A stretch of DNA of 64,000 bases from a virus, in the IMG/VR virus record IMGVR_UViG_3300037452_000118, positions 1 through 64,000 of that record; one strand, 5' to 3'. The notes beneath the pieces are model-generated. The model ran no database searches. It saw nothing but the letters and a program-made list of their open reading frames with translations, and was not told where the DNA came from. Positions within the stretch are counted from its first letter, which is position 1. Every line of letters starts with the position of its first letter. The translations under genes and the position numbers were made by a program. Positions 48,558-57,814 of this stretch are shown piece after piece.

Positions 48558-51500
48558 CCAAGAAAGCCGGCCACGGCGGCCCGAGGCCCGGCGCCGGCCG
48601 CAAGCCGCTGACCCCCGAGGAGCAGGAGGCCAAGCGGGTTCGGCGGAACGAGGCCGCCCGGAAACGCCGCGCCGACGCCAAGGCGAAGGCCGCCGGCGCG
48701 GCCGTAGCCGAGGCCCCCGCCACCGTCCCCGCCGCGCCGAAGGGCCAGCAGGCGGGCGCCTGGGGCGACGCGCGGGCCATCGAGGCGCTGATGGAGCGGA
48801 TGGGCCAGCGGAGGAAGCGGAGCCGGGCGCCGGAGTTCAACCCGTTCCAGGTCGCCAAGCACCCGCCGCGGGCCACCCCGCCGAAGAAGCTCCAGATGGC
48901 GATGGACGACGGCACGATGGGCTGGGCGGCGAGCGCCTGGCTGGGCGGGTTCGGCGGCGTCTTCGGGGCGGTGGGCGCGGAGGGGCTGCAGTTCCTCGGC
49001 TACCCCTACCTGTCGGAGCTGGCGCAGCGGACGGAGTACCGCGTCATCTCGGAGACCATCGCCGACGACGCCACGCGGAAGTGGATCGACTTCGACGTCA
49101 CCGGCACCATCAAGGACAAGGAGAAGGGCCAGGACGACGAGGAGACCGAGGAGAAGGAGGAGGCCGGCGAGCCGGTCGACCCCGACGAGGAGAAGCAGAA
49201 GCGCGAGGACCGCGTGAAGTCCTCGGGCAAGATGGAGAAGGTGAAGCAGCTCAAGGACGAGCTGGCGCGGCTCGAGCTGCGGGACTGCATGTACCGGATC
49301 TGCCGCGACGACGGCTTCTTCGGGCGATCGCACCTCTACCTCGACTTCGGCGACGACCTCGACAAGACCGAGGCGATGAACGAGCTGAAGACGCCGATCG
49401 GCGACGGCCGCGACAAGCTCAGCCAGGGCAAGGTGGGACCGCAGAAGCCGCTGGCGGCGGTGCGCCCGGTCGAGCCGGTGTGGTGCTACCCGACGACCTA
49501 CAACGCCATCAACCCGCTGCGCGACGACTGGTACAACCCGCAGGTCTGGTACGTGATGGGCCGCGAGATCCACCGCAGCCGCCTGCCGACCTTCGTCGGC
49601 CACCCGGTCCCCGACCTCCTGAAGCCTGCGTACTCGTTCGGCGGCCTGTCGCTGTCGCAGATAGCGAAACCCTACGTCGACATCTGGCTGCAGACCCGGG
49701 ACAGCGTTGGGGAGCTGATCCACGCCTTCTCGACGATGGTGCTGCTGACCGACGTGCAGACCAACCTGGCGCCGGGGGCGACCGGCGGTCCGGGCACGCT
49801 GATGGCGCGCGTCGCCGCGTTCAACGACTTCCGCGACAACATGAACACCTTCGTGCTGAACAAAAATACGGAGGATTTCAAAAATGTGTCGGTCCCGCTC
49901 GGCGGCCTGCACGAGCTCCAGGCGCAGTCGCAGGAGCATGTTGCCTCGGCTGTACGCATCCCGCTCATCAAGTTCACGGGGCTGCAGCCTGCGGGACTCA
50001 ATGCGTCCGCCGAGGGTGAGGTGCGAGCATATTACGACACGATCGCGGCCTACCAGAACCGCTTCCTACGGCCCAACCTGACCCGCGTCCTCAACTTCGT
50101 GCAGCTCTCGCTATGGGGCGAGATTGACCCAGAAATTGTCTTCGACTTCGAGGGCCTCTGGGAGATGAGCGAGAAGGAGAAGGCCGACCTCCAGAAGGCC
50201 GAGGCGGAGCGCAACCAGACCTACGTCGACATGGGCGTCATCGCGCCGGAGGAGGTCCGCGGCGTGGTCATCGACGACCCCGAGCTGCCGTTCGGCGACC
50301 TCGACCCCGACGACGTGCCGGAGCTCAAGGAGGAGGAAGAGGGCGGCCTCATCCCGCCCGGCGGCGGGCGCGCCGAGGAGGCCATCATCGGCGAGCCGGG
50401 CGCGGAGCCCGGCGGTCCGGGCCGGCCGGCGGGCGCCCCGGCGCCGAAGCCCGGCGGCGGCCACGGCGACCCGGCGTTCCAGGAAGACGGGGGAGGCGCG
50501 GCGGCGGGGGCGCGCAACGTGGTCCCTTTCAGGGCGCGCGGCGCCGCTGACGAGCTGGACCCGCTCTTCGCCAGCCTCGCCAACGACGCCGCGATCGAGT
50601 GGAACGAGAGCAAGCACCCCCGCGACCCCAAGGGCGAGTTCACGGCTGGCGCGTCGGCTGGCGCGGCGTCCCATGCCGCGGAGACCGGCGCCGGCGCCCC
50701 GAAGGCCAAGGGCTACGGCTGGCACGGCGGCCCCCAGCAGCACTTCGTCATGCCGCAGTTCGGGCTGTGGGGGCCGCCGGGCAGTTTCGGCGGCGGGCAC
50801 TGGAGGCCGGAGCCGCGGCCGCCGCTCGACCCCTCGACGCTCAAGAAGGTCGGCCCGCAGATGGGGTCGAACCCCGGCGGCGTGTTCGAGGACGAGAAGG
50901 GGCGCAAGTTCTACGTCAAGGAGGGCCGGTCCAAGGACCACGTCCGCAACGAGCTCACCGCGGCCGACCTCTACGACCTCGCCGGCGCCCCGACGCTGCG
51001 CTACCGCGACGTCGCCGGCGGCGCGCACATAGCGTCGGAGATGGAGAAGCTCAGCAAGAAGAACGCGTCGGAGCTGTCGGCGGAGGAGGTGCGCAAGGCC
51101 AAGCGCGACTTCGCCGCGCACGCCTGGACGGCGAACTACGACGCGGTGGGCACCGGCGGCGACAACCTTGTCGCGGCGGGCCCGGACGTCTTCACGGTCG
51201 ACCTCGGCGGCGCGCTTGAATACCGGGCGCGCGGCAAGCCCAAGGGCGACGCGTTCGGGAACCAAGTCACAGAGATGGACACCATGCGCGATCCGAGCAT
51301 CGCGCCGGACGCCTCCGCGATCTTCGGCGACATCACCCCCGCCGAGTTCAGGGAATCGGCCGCCCGCGTGACGCGGATCAGCGACGGCGCCATCCGCGCC
51401 GCGGTCAAAGCGCGCGGCGGGTCGGACGCCTTGGCCGACAAGATGATCGCGCGGCGCGACGACATAGCGAAGCGGGCCAAGACTTTCGGCGCCGAGGGCG

Positions 51501-54500
51501 ATCCGAAGAAGAAGACCTCGACCGTGATCTTCCCCGCCGGCGACGCGCTACCGGTGAAGACGCTCAACGGGGTGGCGTTCGAGCCGTGGACGCCGCCGGC
51601 CGACGGCGACTGGAACGAGGTCGACGGCCAGATGGACATCGAGGACGAGGCGCCGCTGCCGGAGGGCGCGCAGGGCAAGCAGCTGGCCTCGGGACTGATC
51701 ATCAGGGAGAAGGACGGCCGCGTCTGGCTCGCCCGGCCGAAGGGTGGCTTCGGCGGATACGACAGCACATTTCCAAAGGGCCGGGTCGAGCACGCGCTGT
51801 CGATGCAGGCCAACGCGATCAAGGAGGCCTTCGAGGAGACCGGGCTCAAGGGGCGGATCACCGGCATGGCCGGCGACCGCGTCGGCGACGTCACGCTGAC
51901 CCGGTACTATCTCGCGGAGCGCGAGGGCGGCGATCCCAGCCGGCCCGGAGAGGAGAGCGAGGGCGTGGTGCTGGCGCCGGCGGACAAGCTCGACGGCTTC
52001 CTCAACCGCGACCGCGACCGCAAGCTGGCCAAGGAGATCGCCCAGGACGAGGAGCCCGGCGCGCCGCGGACGCTCTACGTCAACCGCCCGCTGCTCAACG
52101 CCGGCGACCTGGCGGCGTGGGCGCGGGAGCACGGCGTCAAGAAGCTGCTGCCGGCCGACGACATGCACGTTACCGTGGCGTTCAGCAAGGCGCCGCTGGC
52201 GTGGGCCGCTGCTGGGGACGGCGCGGCGAAGGTCGTCGCCGAGGGTGGCGAGCGGTCGGTCGAGCGCCTCGGCAACGAGGGCGCCGTAGTGCTGCGCTTC
52301 GAGTGCCCCGCGCTGGACCGGGACTGGCGGCGGTTCGTCGACGCCGGCGCCTCGTGGGACCATCCAGGCTACAAGCCGCACGTCACCTTCACGATGGGCG
52401 ACGTCGACGTCGACGCGGTCGAGCCCTACGACGGGCCGCTGGAGTTCGGGCCGGAAGAGTGGGACGAGATCGGCAACCGGCCGGCCGACTGGGCCGCCAA
52501 GGCGAAGGCCTCGCTGGTCGCCGCGGACGCCTTCGAGGAGGGCAAGCACCCCCGCGGGCAGCCGGAGAACAAGGGCCAGTTCGGCCCCGGAGGCGGCGGG
52601 GGCGGCCAGGCGAAGCGGACCTCGGCCGGCAGGCCGACGCCCCGGCGCGGGAGCGGGGCGGTGCTGCAAAGCCGGAGCCAGGGCGCCGCCCAGGCGGCGG
52701 CCGCGGCGCCGAAGCACGACTCCGCGAAGCTGCTGGAGAAGTCGGTCTCCGACGCGCTGGCGAAGGCCACGCCGAAGCAGAAAGAGCAGGCGGCCGACCA
52801 CGACCGCAAGACGAAAGCGTTCCTCGCCTCGGAGCCCGCCCGCAAGTCGATGGCGGCGTCGGTCAAGGCGTTCGCCGCCAAGCACGCCGCGGCGATGGCG
52901 AACTACCACCTCACCGACGCGATCATGCTGCCCGGGGTGCACCACGTCGTCGAGCAGGCGGTCTCTGCGATCGGGCTGGGCGCGGTGCCCGGCCTCACGC
53001 TGGGCGCCACCGCGGTCGCGGCGTACGCGGCGAACCGGCTGATCGAGACCTACCACCTCAACCTCACCGGGGCGAAGCAGCTGCTGGCGCCGGTGGTGCG
53101 CGGGATGGTCGACGTGCTCGGCAACGTCAAGGAGACCTCGGCGCGGATCGCCGACCTGGAGCGGCGCGGGCTCGTCGGGGCGGAGGACGCGAAACGCGAC
53201 GATACCGTGCTCGACGCGCTGATCGTACTGCTGCTGGAGGTCGAGAAGCTCGGCGAGGAGGAGCCGCAGGCCGAGGACGAGGCGCCGTTTGAGGAGTCGA
53301 AGCATCCCCGCGACGCGCACGGCGAGTTCACCAGCAAAGGCGGCGAGGGCGGGGGCGGGCAGTACATCGGCACTGGCGGCGAGGAGGATCCCGCGGAGCA
53401 GATCGCCGCGGCCAACGAGCCGCCGGCCGGCGAGGGCACGAAGCCGGTATCTACCAACGACATCGTGAAGAAGGCGAACGCGAACGCCGAGGCCGCCGGC
53501 CAGGGCGGCCTCGACGACGTGGACCCGCTGACGAGCGCGAAGCACAAGTACAACGCCGCGATCCAGCTCGGCGCCAACTACGCTACGGCGACGTGGGCGA
53601 CGACGCACGAGGAGGACGCGGCGCTCAAGCAGGTCTACAGCTCGACCGAAGACGCATGGAAAGCGCTCGCCGAGGCTGAGAAAAATAAGGCCGGCGACCC
53701 GCAACAATCGTTCAAGGCCGAGATCGCGAAGATCGACAACGCTGAGGGCGAGTACGCCGACCTCGATACCAACCTGAAATCTGCCGAAGCGAAGGTAAAG
53801 GCCGGCATGGCGCACGAGATGGCGCCGGATGATGTTGTCGATGCTCTCTCCGAGGTCGAATACAACGCGATCCAGAAGAAGTACGGCAACATTACCGGCG
53901 CCTACGCAGAGATGAAGAAGGCCGATGAGGAAAAACCTCAAGGAGCGCTGGAGTGGGCCAAAAAACTGCTTGAGACCGGGCTTGTCGGGCCAGAGGCGGA
54001 GAAGATTCTCGCCCACCTTGATACGATCGGATACGGCGACACCGACAAACTCAATGCTTTGATCGCGCAGGCTGCCGGGAAAGAAGCGCCCACTCCACAA
54101 GCCAAGGAGGGCAAAACCAAGTTCGGCGGCCTGTGGAAGGTGACCGGCCTCGGCGAGAAGGCGGACATCCAGCTCAACGCCAAGACGGTGCTCCTCAAAC
54201 CGACCAACGCCGGACAGAGCTACCGGCAGATGATGACGTTCCTGATCAACAACGCCGCGGCCGGCGACCTCGACGCCGACATCGTCGGCAAATTGAAAGT
54301 TAAACTGGTCGAGGCGCTCTACAAGGCCAGCGACAAGGCGACTCAGCTCGGCAAGGAGGGCGACGCCAAGAAGATCAACCTCGCGCTGAACAAGATCAGC
54401 ATGAAGGAGCCGGCCATCCTCGCCGCCGGGATGGGGGCGTGGGAGGCCAGCAAGAACGGCCAGCCGCCGCCGGCCTACAAGCCCCCGCAGCCCGAGCCCG

Positions 54501-55777
54501 ATCCGGCGCCGCAATCCAAGCCGACCGTGAACGACAAGGCGATGGCCTCCTTCAAGAAAGCTGCCGCCGCGATGTGGAAGAAGGCCGGTTACGGCCCCGA
54601 CAGCAAGGGCGATTCGGTCACCGCGTCCGAGAAGGCCAAGCTGGCCGCGCAGCACGGCATCTCGACGCAAGACCTCATCGACAATCTCACCTTGGCGGAG
54701 AACAAGTCGCTGAAGGATTTTTACGGCTCGATCGCCAACGCGATGAATTGGGCCGCGAACAAGGTCGAACCCGACGCCAACGAGGCGAAGGAGGTCGCCA
54801 CGATCGCGCCGGCGACGTCCGCGTCGGAGCCACCGTCATCGTTGAAGGCGACCTATGCCGAGATCACCAAGGCGAAGAAGACCGCTCCGCTCCAACTGCA
54901 GTACGTGCCGAACGCGCCGCAGACCGATGAAGCGCAGAAGCTCGTCGACGAGTTCAACGCGAAGTGGTCCGGCAAGGAGGTCGACGACGACATCGCGCTG
55001 AAGAAGATCGCCGACTTCAAGGCGATGCAGCAGAAGATGGTGCCGCTGATGAACGCGGCGCAGAAGGCGGCGGCGGAGCAGAACGCCAAGATCGCCGCGG
55101 AGGCGAAAAAATCGCAGGCGGAGCAAGTCGCGAAGTCGGCGAAGGAGACCGCGAAGCACGCGGCGCAGCTCGAGGAGTACAAGAAGGAACTCGGCGTCGG
55201 CGACGCGGAGGCCGAGGCCTTCGAGGGCCTGGTCGACATGCTCGGCGGCGACAAGCAGAAGGTGCTGGCCAGTTTCAAGAGCTACGCTACCTCCGCAGGC
55301 CACGGCCTGACCGGCTTCGAGGGCAAGCTGATCGCGGGCTACAAGTCGGACAGCAGCGTCGTCAACGCGGAGATGCGGAAGCCTATGGCGTCGTGGAAGT
55401 CGCCGAAGTTCATGTACGCCAAGATATTGAACAAGGCGCTGTCGAAGCTGCCCGGCTACAGCGGCGTCACGATCAGGAACACGCCGCTGAGCAGCGAGCT
55501 GCAGATGCGCTACCAGCCCGGCAACGTCGTCATGGAGCACGGCTTCACCGGGACCTCGAAGCAGAAGCCGAACGGGGTGTTCAGCGGCAACACGAGGTTC
55601 TACATCAAGGGGATCGGCAAGCGGGCGGCCGACATCTCGGAGATGTACGGCTTCCAGGGCGAGGGCGAGGTGCTCTACCAAGCGCACACCGCCTTCCACG
55701 TCGACAAGGTCGAGGGCCAGGTAGGCAGCGACGGCGAGGCGAGCTACAAGGTCTACATGACCGAGCTGGAGGTTTGA
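48554..55777 (+). CDS. Portal polyprotein with kinase-like, NUDIX-like, Acb1-like and ADP-ribosyltransferase domains
   Basis: 2407 residues in one frame. About 1-640 is a DUF1073-type portal: MAMDDGTMGWAASAW, EYRVISETIADDATRKW, SVPLGGLHELQAQSQEH and GLQPAGLNASAEGE. ESKHPRDPKGEF (685-696) opens a second module. A PI/HipA-kinase-like region (about 790-990) has GRKFYVKEGR, AANYDAVGTGGDN-like and VFTVDLGG segments. A NUDIX-like domain (about 1040-1170) has a degenerate box (GRVEHAL ... KEAFEETGL). A 2H phosphoesterase (about 1180-1300) has MHVT (1204-1207) and PHVT (1275-1278), as in Acb1-like domains of portals. Further KHPR linkers follow (H1332, H1584), then Ala/Lys-rich helices. An ADP-ribosyltransferase closes the chain, with R2308, FTGTS (S2335) and E2370-G-E2372. 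Confidence 0.85.
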   Translation: MTKKAGHGGPRPGAGRKPLTPEEQEAKRVRRNEAARKRRADAKAKAAGAAVAEAPATVPAAPKGQQAGAWGDARAIEALMERMGQRRKRSRAPEFNPFQVAKHPPRATPPKKLQMAMDDGTMGWAASAWLGGFGGVFGAVGAEGLQFLGYPYLSELAQRTEYRVISETIADDATRKWIDFDVTGTIKDKEKGQDDEETEEKEEAGEPVDPDEEKQKREDRVKSSGKMEKVKQLKDELARLELRDCMYRICRDDGFFGRSHLYLDFGDDLDKTEAMNELKTPIGDGRDKLSQGKVGPQKPLAAVRPVEPVWCYPTTYNAINPLRDDWYNPQVWYVMGREIHRSRLPTFVGHPVPDLLKPAYSFGGLSLSQIAKPYVDIWLQTRDSVGELIHAFSTMVLLTDVQTNLAPGATGGPGTLMARVAAFNDFRDNMNTFVLNKNTEDFKNVSVPLGGLHELQAQSQEHVASAVRIPLIKFTGLQPAGLNASAEGEVRAYYDTIAAYQNRFLRPNLTRVLNFVQLSLWGEIDPEIVFDFEGLWEMSEKEKADLQKAEAERNQTYVDMGVIAPEEVRGVVIDDPELPFGDLDPDDVPELKEEEEGGLIPPGGGRAEEAIIGEPGAEPGGPGRPAGAPAPKPGGGHGDPAFQEDGGGAAAGARNVVPFRARGAADELDPLFASLANDAAIEWNESKHPRDPKGEFTAGASAGAASHAAETGAGAPKAKGYGWHGGPQQHFVMPQFGLWGPPGSFGGGHWRPEPRPPLDPSTLKKVGPQMGSNPGGVFEDEKGRKFYVKEGRSKDHVRNELTAADLYDLAGAPTLRYRDVAGGAHIASEMEKLSKKNASELSAEEVRKAKRDFAAHAWTANYDAVGTGGDNLVAAGPDVFTVDLGGALEYRARGKPKGDAFGNQVTEMDTMRDPSIAPDASAIFGDITPAEFRESAARVTRISDGAIRAAVKARGGSDALADKMIARRDDIAKRAKTFGAEGDPKKKTSTVIFPAGDALPVKTLNGVAFEPWTPPADGDWNEVDGQMDIEDEAPLPEGAQGKQLASGLIIREKDGRVWLARPKGGFGGYDSTFPKGRVEHALSMQANAIKEAFEETGLKGRITGMAGDRVGDVTLTRYYLAEREGGDPSRPGEESEGVVLAPADKLDGFLNRDRDRKLAKEIAQDEEPGAPRTLYVNRPLLNAGDLAAWAREHGVKKLLPADDMHVTVAFSKAPLAWAAAGDGAAKVVAEGGERSVERLGNEGAVVLRFECPALDRDWRRFVDAGASWDHPGYKPHVTFTMGDVDVDAVEPYDGPLEFGPEEWDEIGNRPADWAAKAKASLVAADAFEEGKHPRGQPENKGQFGPGGGGGGQAKRTSAGRPTPRRGSGAVLQSRSQGAAQAAAAAPKHDSAKLLEKSVSDALAKATPKQKEQAADHDRKTKAFLASEPARKSMAASVKAFAAKHAAAMANYHLTDAIMLPGVHHVVEQAVSAIGLGAVPGLTLGATAVAAYAANRLIETYHLNLTGAKQLLAPVVRGMVDVLGNVKETSARIADLERRGLVGAEDAKRDDTVLDALIVLLLEVEKLGEEEPQAEDEAPFEESKHPRDAHGEFTSKGGEGGGGQYIGTGGEEDPAEQIAAANEPPAGEGTKPVSTNDIVKKANANAEAAGQGGLDDVDPLTSAKHKYNAAIQLGANYATATWATTHEEDAALKQVYSSTEDAWKALAEAEKNKAGDPQQSFKAEIAKIDNAEGEYADLDTNLKSAEAKVKAGMAHEMAPDDVVDALSEVEYNAIQKKYGNITGAYAEMKKADEEKPQGALEWAKKLLETGLVGPEAEKILAHLDTIGYGDTDKLNALIAQAAGKEAPTPQAKEGKTKFGGLWKVTGLGEKADIQLNAKTVLLKPTNAGQSYRQMMTFLINNAAAGDLDADIVGKLKVKLVEALYKASDKATQLGKEGDAKKINLALNKISMKEPAILAAGMGAWEASKNGQPPPAYKPPQPEPDPAPQSKPTVNDKAMASFKKAAAAMWKKAGYGPDSKGDSVTASEKAKLAAQHGISTQDLIDNLTLAENKSLKDFYGSIANAMNWAANKVEPDANEAKEVATIAPATSASEPPSSLKATYAEITKAKKTAPLQLQYVPNAPQTDEAQKLVDEFNAKWSGKEVDDDIALKKIADFKAMQQKMVPLMNAAQKAAAEQNAKIAAEAKKSQAEQVAKSAKETAKHAAQLEEYKKELGVGDAEAEAFEGLVDMLGGDKQKVLASFKSYATSAGHGLTGFEGKLIAGYKSDSSVVNAEMRKPMASWKSPKFMYAKILNKALSKLPGYSGVTIRNTPLSSELQMRYQPGNVVMEHGFTGTSKQKPNGVFSGNTRFYIKGIGKRAADISEMYGFQGEGEVLYQAHTAFHVDKVEGQVGSDGEASYKVYMTELEV

Positions 55778-55781
55778 GGCG

Positions 55782-56204
55782 ATGGCGAAGCTGGAGCATC
55801 AGTACGGCGTCGGAGAGCGGTCCGACGGCACGATCGACACGTTCCCGATGAGCGAGTGGCCTGCAAGACTGGCGGAGCTCCGCGCGATGCTCGATGGCGA
55901 GACGAAGCCCGACGACCTCGAAGATCTCGGCGCGATCGAGAAGTTGTTCGAGGCGGAGCCCAAAGATGCCGCGGCTGACGAGCGCCGGACGGTCCGCGTT
56001 TTCAAGCTGAAGCCGCCCGGCGGCGAAGCGTTCGTGGCCGCGCTGGCCGGCGGCCGCATCGTGTCGAACCGTGCCGGGAAATGGGCGGACGAGGATCAGA
56101 TCAGCGTCGCCGACCTCGCGATGCCGGAGCAGCGGCTCGGCGAGTGGGACGTCGAGGAGATCCCGGCCGACGATCCAAGAGTCGCCGCGCTTCGGCGCCA
56201 GTAA
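55782..56204 (+). CDS. Hypothetical protein after the portal polyprotein
   Basis: 140 residues, acidic, starting MAKLEHQYGVGERSDGTI and containing PPGGEAFVAALAGGRIVS and ISVADLAMPEQRLGEWDVEE. It begins four bases after the polyprotein stop. It may act with the C-terminal ADP-ribosyltransferase domain, for example as an inhibitor, but only position suggests this. Its last 104 bases overlap the convergent gene on the other strand, an unusually long tail-to-tail overlap. Confidence 0.55.
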   Translation: MAKLEHQYGVGERSDGTIDTFPMSEWPARLAELRAMLDGETKPDDLEDLGAIEKLFEAEPKDAAADERRTVRVFKLKPPGGEAFVAALAGGRIVSNRAGKWADEDQISVADLAMPEQRLGEWDVEEIPADDPRVAALRRQ

Positions 56205-56805
56205 CGATGCGGGCATCGCCGGTCACGCCGTCGATAACCTTGACCGAATAATCGTAGATCAAATCGCCGACCGTTGCCGGTGCGAGCATCTCGCGTAACG
56301 CCCAAAACTCCACGCCTTGCCCCGAGACAGCATAAAGTTCGCCGCGCTCGGTGACCTCCTTGCGGCCGACCTTGAACGGCTTGCCAAGCAGCGCATTGAA
56401 ATCGACGGACCACCAAGCGGCGCCATCTGGAGGGGGAGGCGGCGTTGCAACGAGGGTTACTGTATCATCGAGGCTTATGGGCTTCGATAATCCTAATGTC
56501 TCGGCCGCCTCTGGCGACATGAACAATGTCTGAGGTTCTGGAATCGCCTCCCGCATGACCGCGGCGAGAAGTTGCGCACTCTCCCATACCTGCCACGTCG
56601 GGTCACGCTGCTGCGCGTCCCAGACCCAGGACAGCGCCGCCAGAACATCGCGCGCCGCAGATTCCCGTTCCCAGTTGAACTTTCGCGCGTCTGCCAAAAA
56701 GTCTTGGCAACCCCGCAGATATGCCCGCGCCTGCTCCAACTCGGACGGCGGCCGCACCAAATGGGTGACGTCGACTATTTGGGTGACGTTCTGCAAGGTG
56801 GTCAT
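56101..56805 (-). CDS. Hypothetical protein ending the leftward operon
   Basis: 234 residues from the ATG at 56805, with GGAG upstream. The N-terminal helical half (RAYLRGCQDFLADARKF, SWVWDAQQRDPTWQVW) precedes a beta-rich half (TLFMSPEAAETLGLSKPI, VTLVATPPPPPDGAAWW, KVGRKEVTERGELYAVS). The last 35 residues are Arg/Pro-rich and overlap the opposite gene, so the native end may be nearer 56200 with a frameshift. AT-richer in its central part. Function unknown. Confidence 0.55.
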   Translation of the reverse strand: MTTLQNVTQIVDVTHLVRPPSELEQARAYLRGCQDFLADARKFNWERESAARDVLAALSWVWDAQQRDPTWQVWESAQLLAAVMREAIPEPQTLFMSPEAAETLGLSKPISLDDTVTLVATPPPPPDGAAWWSVDFNALLGKPFKVGRKEVTERGELYAVSGQGVEFWALREMLAPATVGDLIYDYSVKVIDGVTGDARIVTGAEARRLLDRRPGSPRRPTRRAAAPASRGRRR

Positions 56806-56950
56806 AGATTCTCCATTTGGCGGACGAGGAAAGCGCGGGGGCGGTTTTATCCCACGCCCCCGCGCCCGTGACGGCTTCGGACCTGCCGCCTTTTGCACCG
56901 GCGGCGCCTTAAAGCCGCCCCGCCGCGGATTGCTACGCGGCGTTGGTGCT

Positions 56951-56997
56951 GGCGAGGCGGTACGGCGATCGACCGCCGTTTTCGTACACGCCTCGCC
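56951..56997. other. Nested inverted repeats in the 5' leader of the 56805 gene
   Basis: GGCGAGGCG (56951-56959) pairs perfectly with CGCCTCGCC (56989-56997), and inside it ACGGCG (56962-56967) pairs with CGCCGT (56974-56979). The element lies in the 227-base gap 56806-57032, in which I see no gene. There is no T-run, so a structured leader or processing site is more likely than a terminator. Confidence 0.45.
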
Positions 56998-57032
56998 GCG
57001 CGAAAGGCCTTCTTATATAGAGCCCTCCGCTG

Positions 57033-57380
57033 TTAAGCGCCCGGATCGGTTGCACCGGATGCGCCCCGCCTGGATTGCTCCAGGTAGCCGATTATCGAGC
57101 CGGTGACGCGCTTGACGATGGAGCGGCGGGCATCGGCGACTTGCTGGTTCGACCCAAAATACTCCCTGTGGTGGAGGATGCAATCGGCCACGGCGCCGTC
57201 GACGATCCTCCATATCTGGGTGTAGCGGCCGCGCGGCTTCTGCGGCGGCACCTTGGCGCGCTTCCAGCGCTGGCGTTTTGATGCTGGCCTCTTCGCGACG
57301 AATCTCTTCAGCTCCGGCGACCACTTGCCGAGGAGGCGGCGCCGCGCCTTGCGCCGGGCCCTAGCGCCTTTCGCGCTCAT
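57033..57380 (-). CDS. Small very basic hypothetical protein
   Basis: 115 residues, Arg/Lys-rich at the start (MSAKGARARRKARRRLLGKW, FVAKRPASKRQRWKRAK) then HREYFGSNQQVADARRSIVK. Its start overlaps the stop of the small membrane protein upstream (ATGA), which fixes the start at 57380. Likely DNA- or RNA-binding; function unknown. Confidence 0.55.
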   Translation of the reverse strand: MSAKGARARRKARRRLLGKWSPELKRFVAKRPASKRQRWKRAKVPPQKPRGRYTQIWRIVDGAVADCILHHREYFGSNQQVADARRSIVKRVTGSIIGYLEQSRRGASGATDPGA

Positions 57381-57538
57381 TGCTTTTGCGAAAACTCTTG
57401 AAGACGTTTCAGGAAGTCTGGAGGGGGATCCGTGAAGCGCCGGGTGATCTTCAGACAAACCCATGCGAACGGGAGGGCGATGCCAAACTCGATCAGGTTG
57501 GCCAATCCCTGCGCGGCGTGTTCCGGGGTGATGCTCAT
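57377..57538 (-). CDS. Small membrane protein
   Basis: 53 residues: MSITPEHAAQGLANLIEFGI then ALPFAWVCLKITRRFTDPPP. One hydrophobic segment ends in a Cys-Leu-Lys boundary and a polar tail. Its stop overlaps the next start and its own start lies three bases after the previous gene. Function unknown. Confidence 0.55.
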   Translation of the reverse strand: MSITPEHAAQGLANLIEFGIALPFAWVCLKITRRFTDPPPDFLKRLQEFSQKQ

Positions 57539-57541
57539 CGG

Positions 57542-57814
57542 TCAGTTCGCCTTTCTGCCGCCGGACAGCCGGCAGCCCAGCTTGACGGAGCGCGGGTCGT
57601 CGGGCCGGCCCGCGGTCGTCACCACGACGAACAGGCCGCAATCCTCGCAGTGGACAGTGTAGGCGCCGCACCGCCTCGCCGGGTAGTCGAGCTTCAGCGA
57701 GCAGGTCGCCTCGGCGCCGGCGGAGAGGTCGGCGTCGACGCCGCGCGGGAATGCGGGGTTTGGTTTGCACTTCGGCTCGCGGCCGGCGTCGTGCCAGCGG
57801 ACGCGGAAGGTCAT
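57542..57814 (-). CDS. Conserved small phage protein with Cys pair
   Basis: 90 residues. MTFRVRWHDAGREPKCKPNP, then a beta-rich middle and VHCEDCGLFVVVTTAGRPDD. I recall similar small phage proteins (CxxCGLxVVxT) of unknown role. GGAAGGA precedes the ATG. It overlaps the upstream gene by ATGA. Confidence 0.6.
   Translation of the reverse strand: MTFRVRWHDAGREPKCKPNPAFPRGVDADLSAGAEATCSLKLDYPARRCGAYTVHCEDCGLFVVVTTAGRPDDPRSVKLGCRLSGGRKAN

Noticed and set aside
51548-54670. A 1040-codon minus-strand frame and a 568-codon plus frame inside the portal polyprotein
   Set aside because: They are frame shadows of very GC-rich coding DNA. They are Arg/Gly/Ala-rich without motifs, whereas the main frame has recognisable domains throughout.
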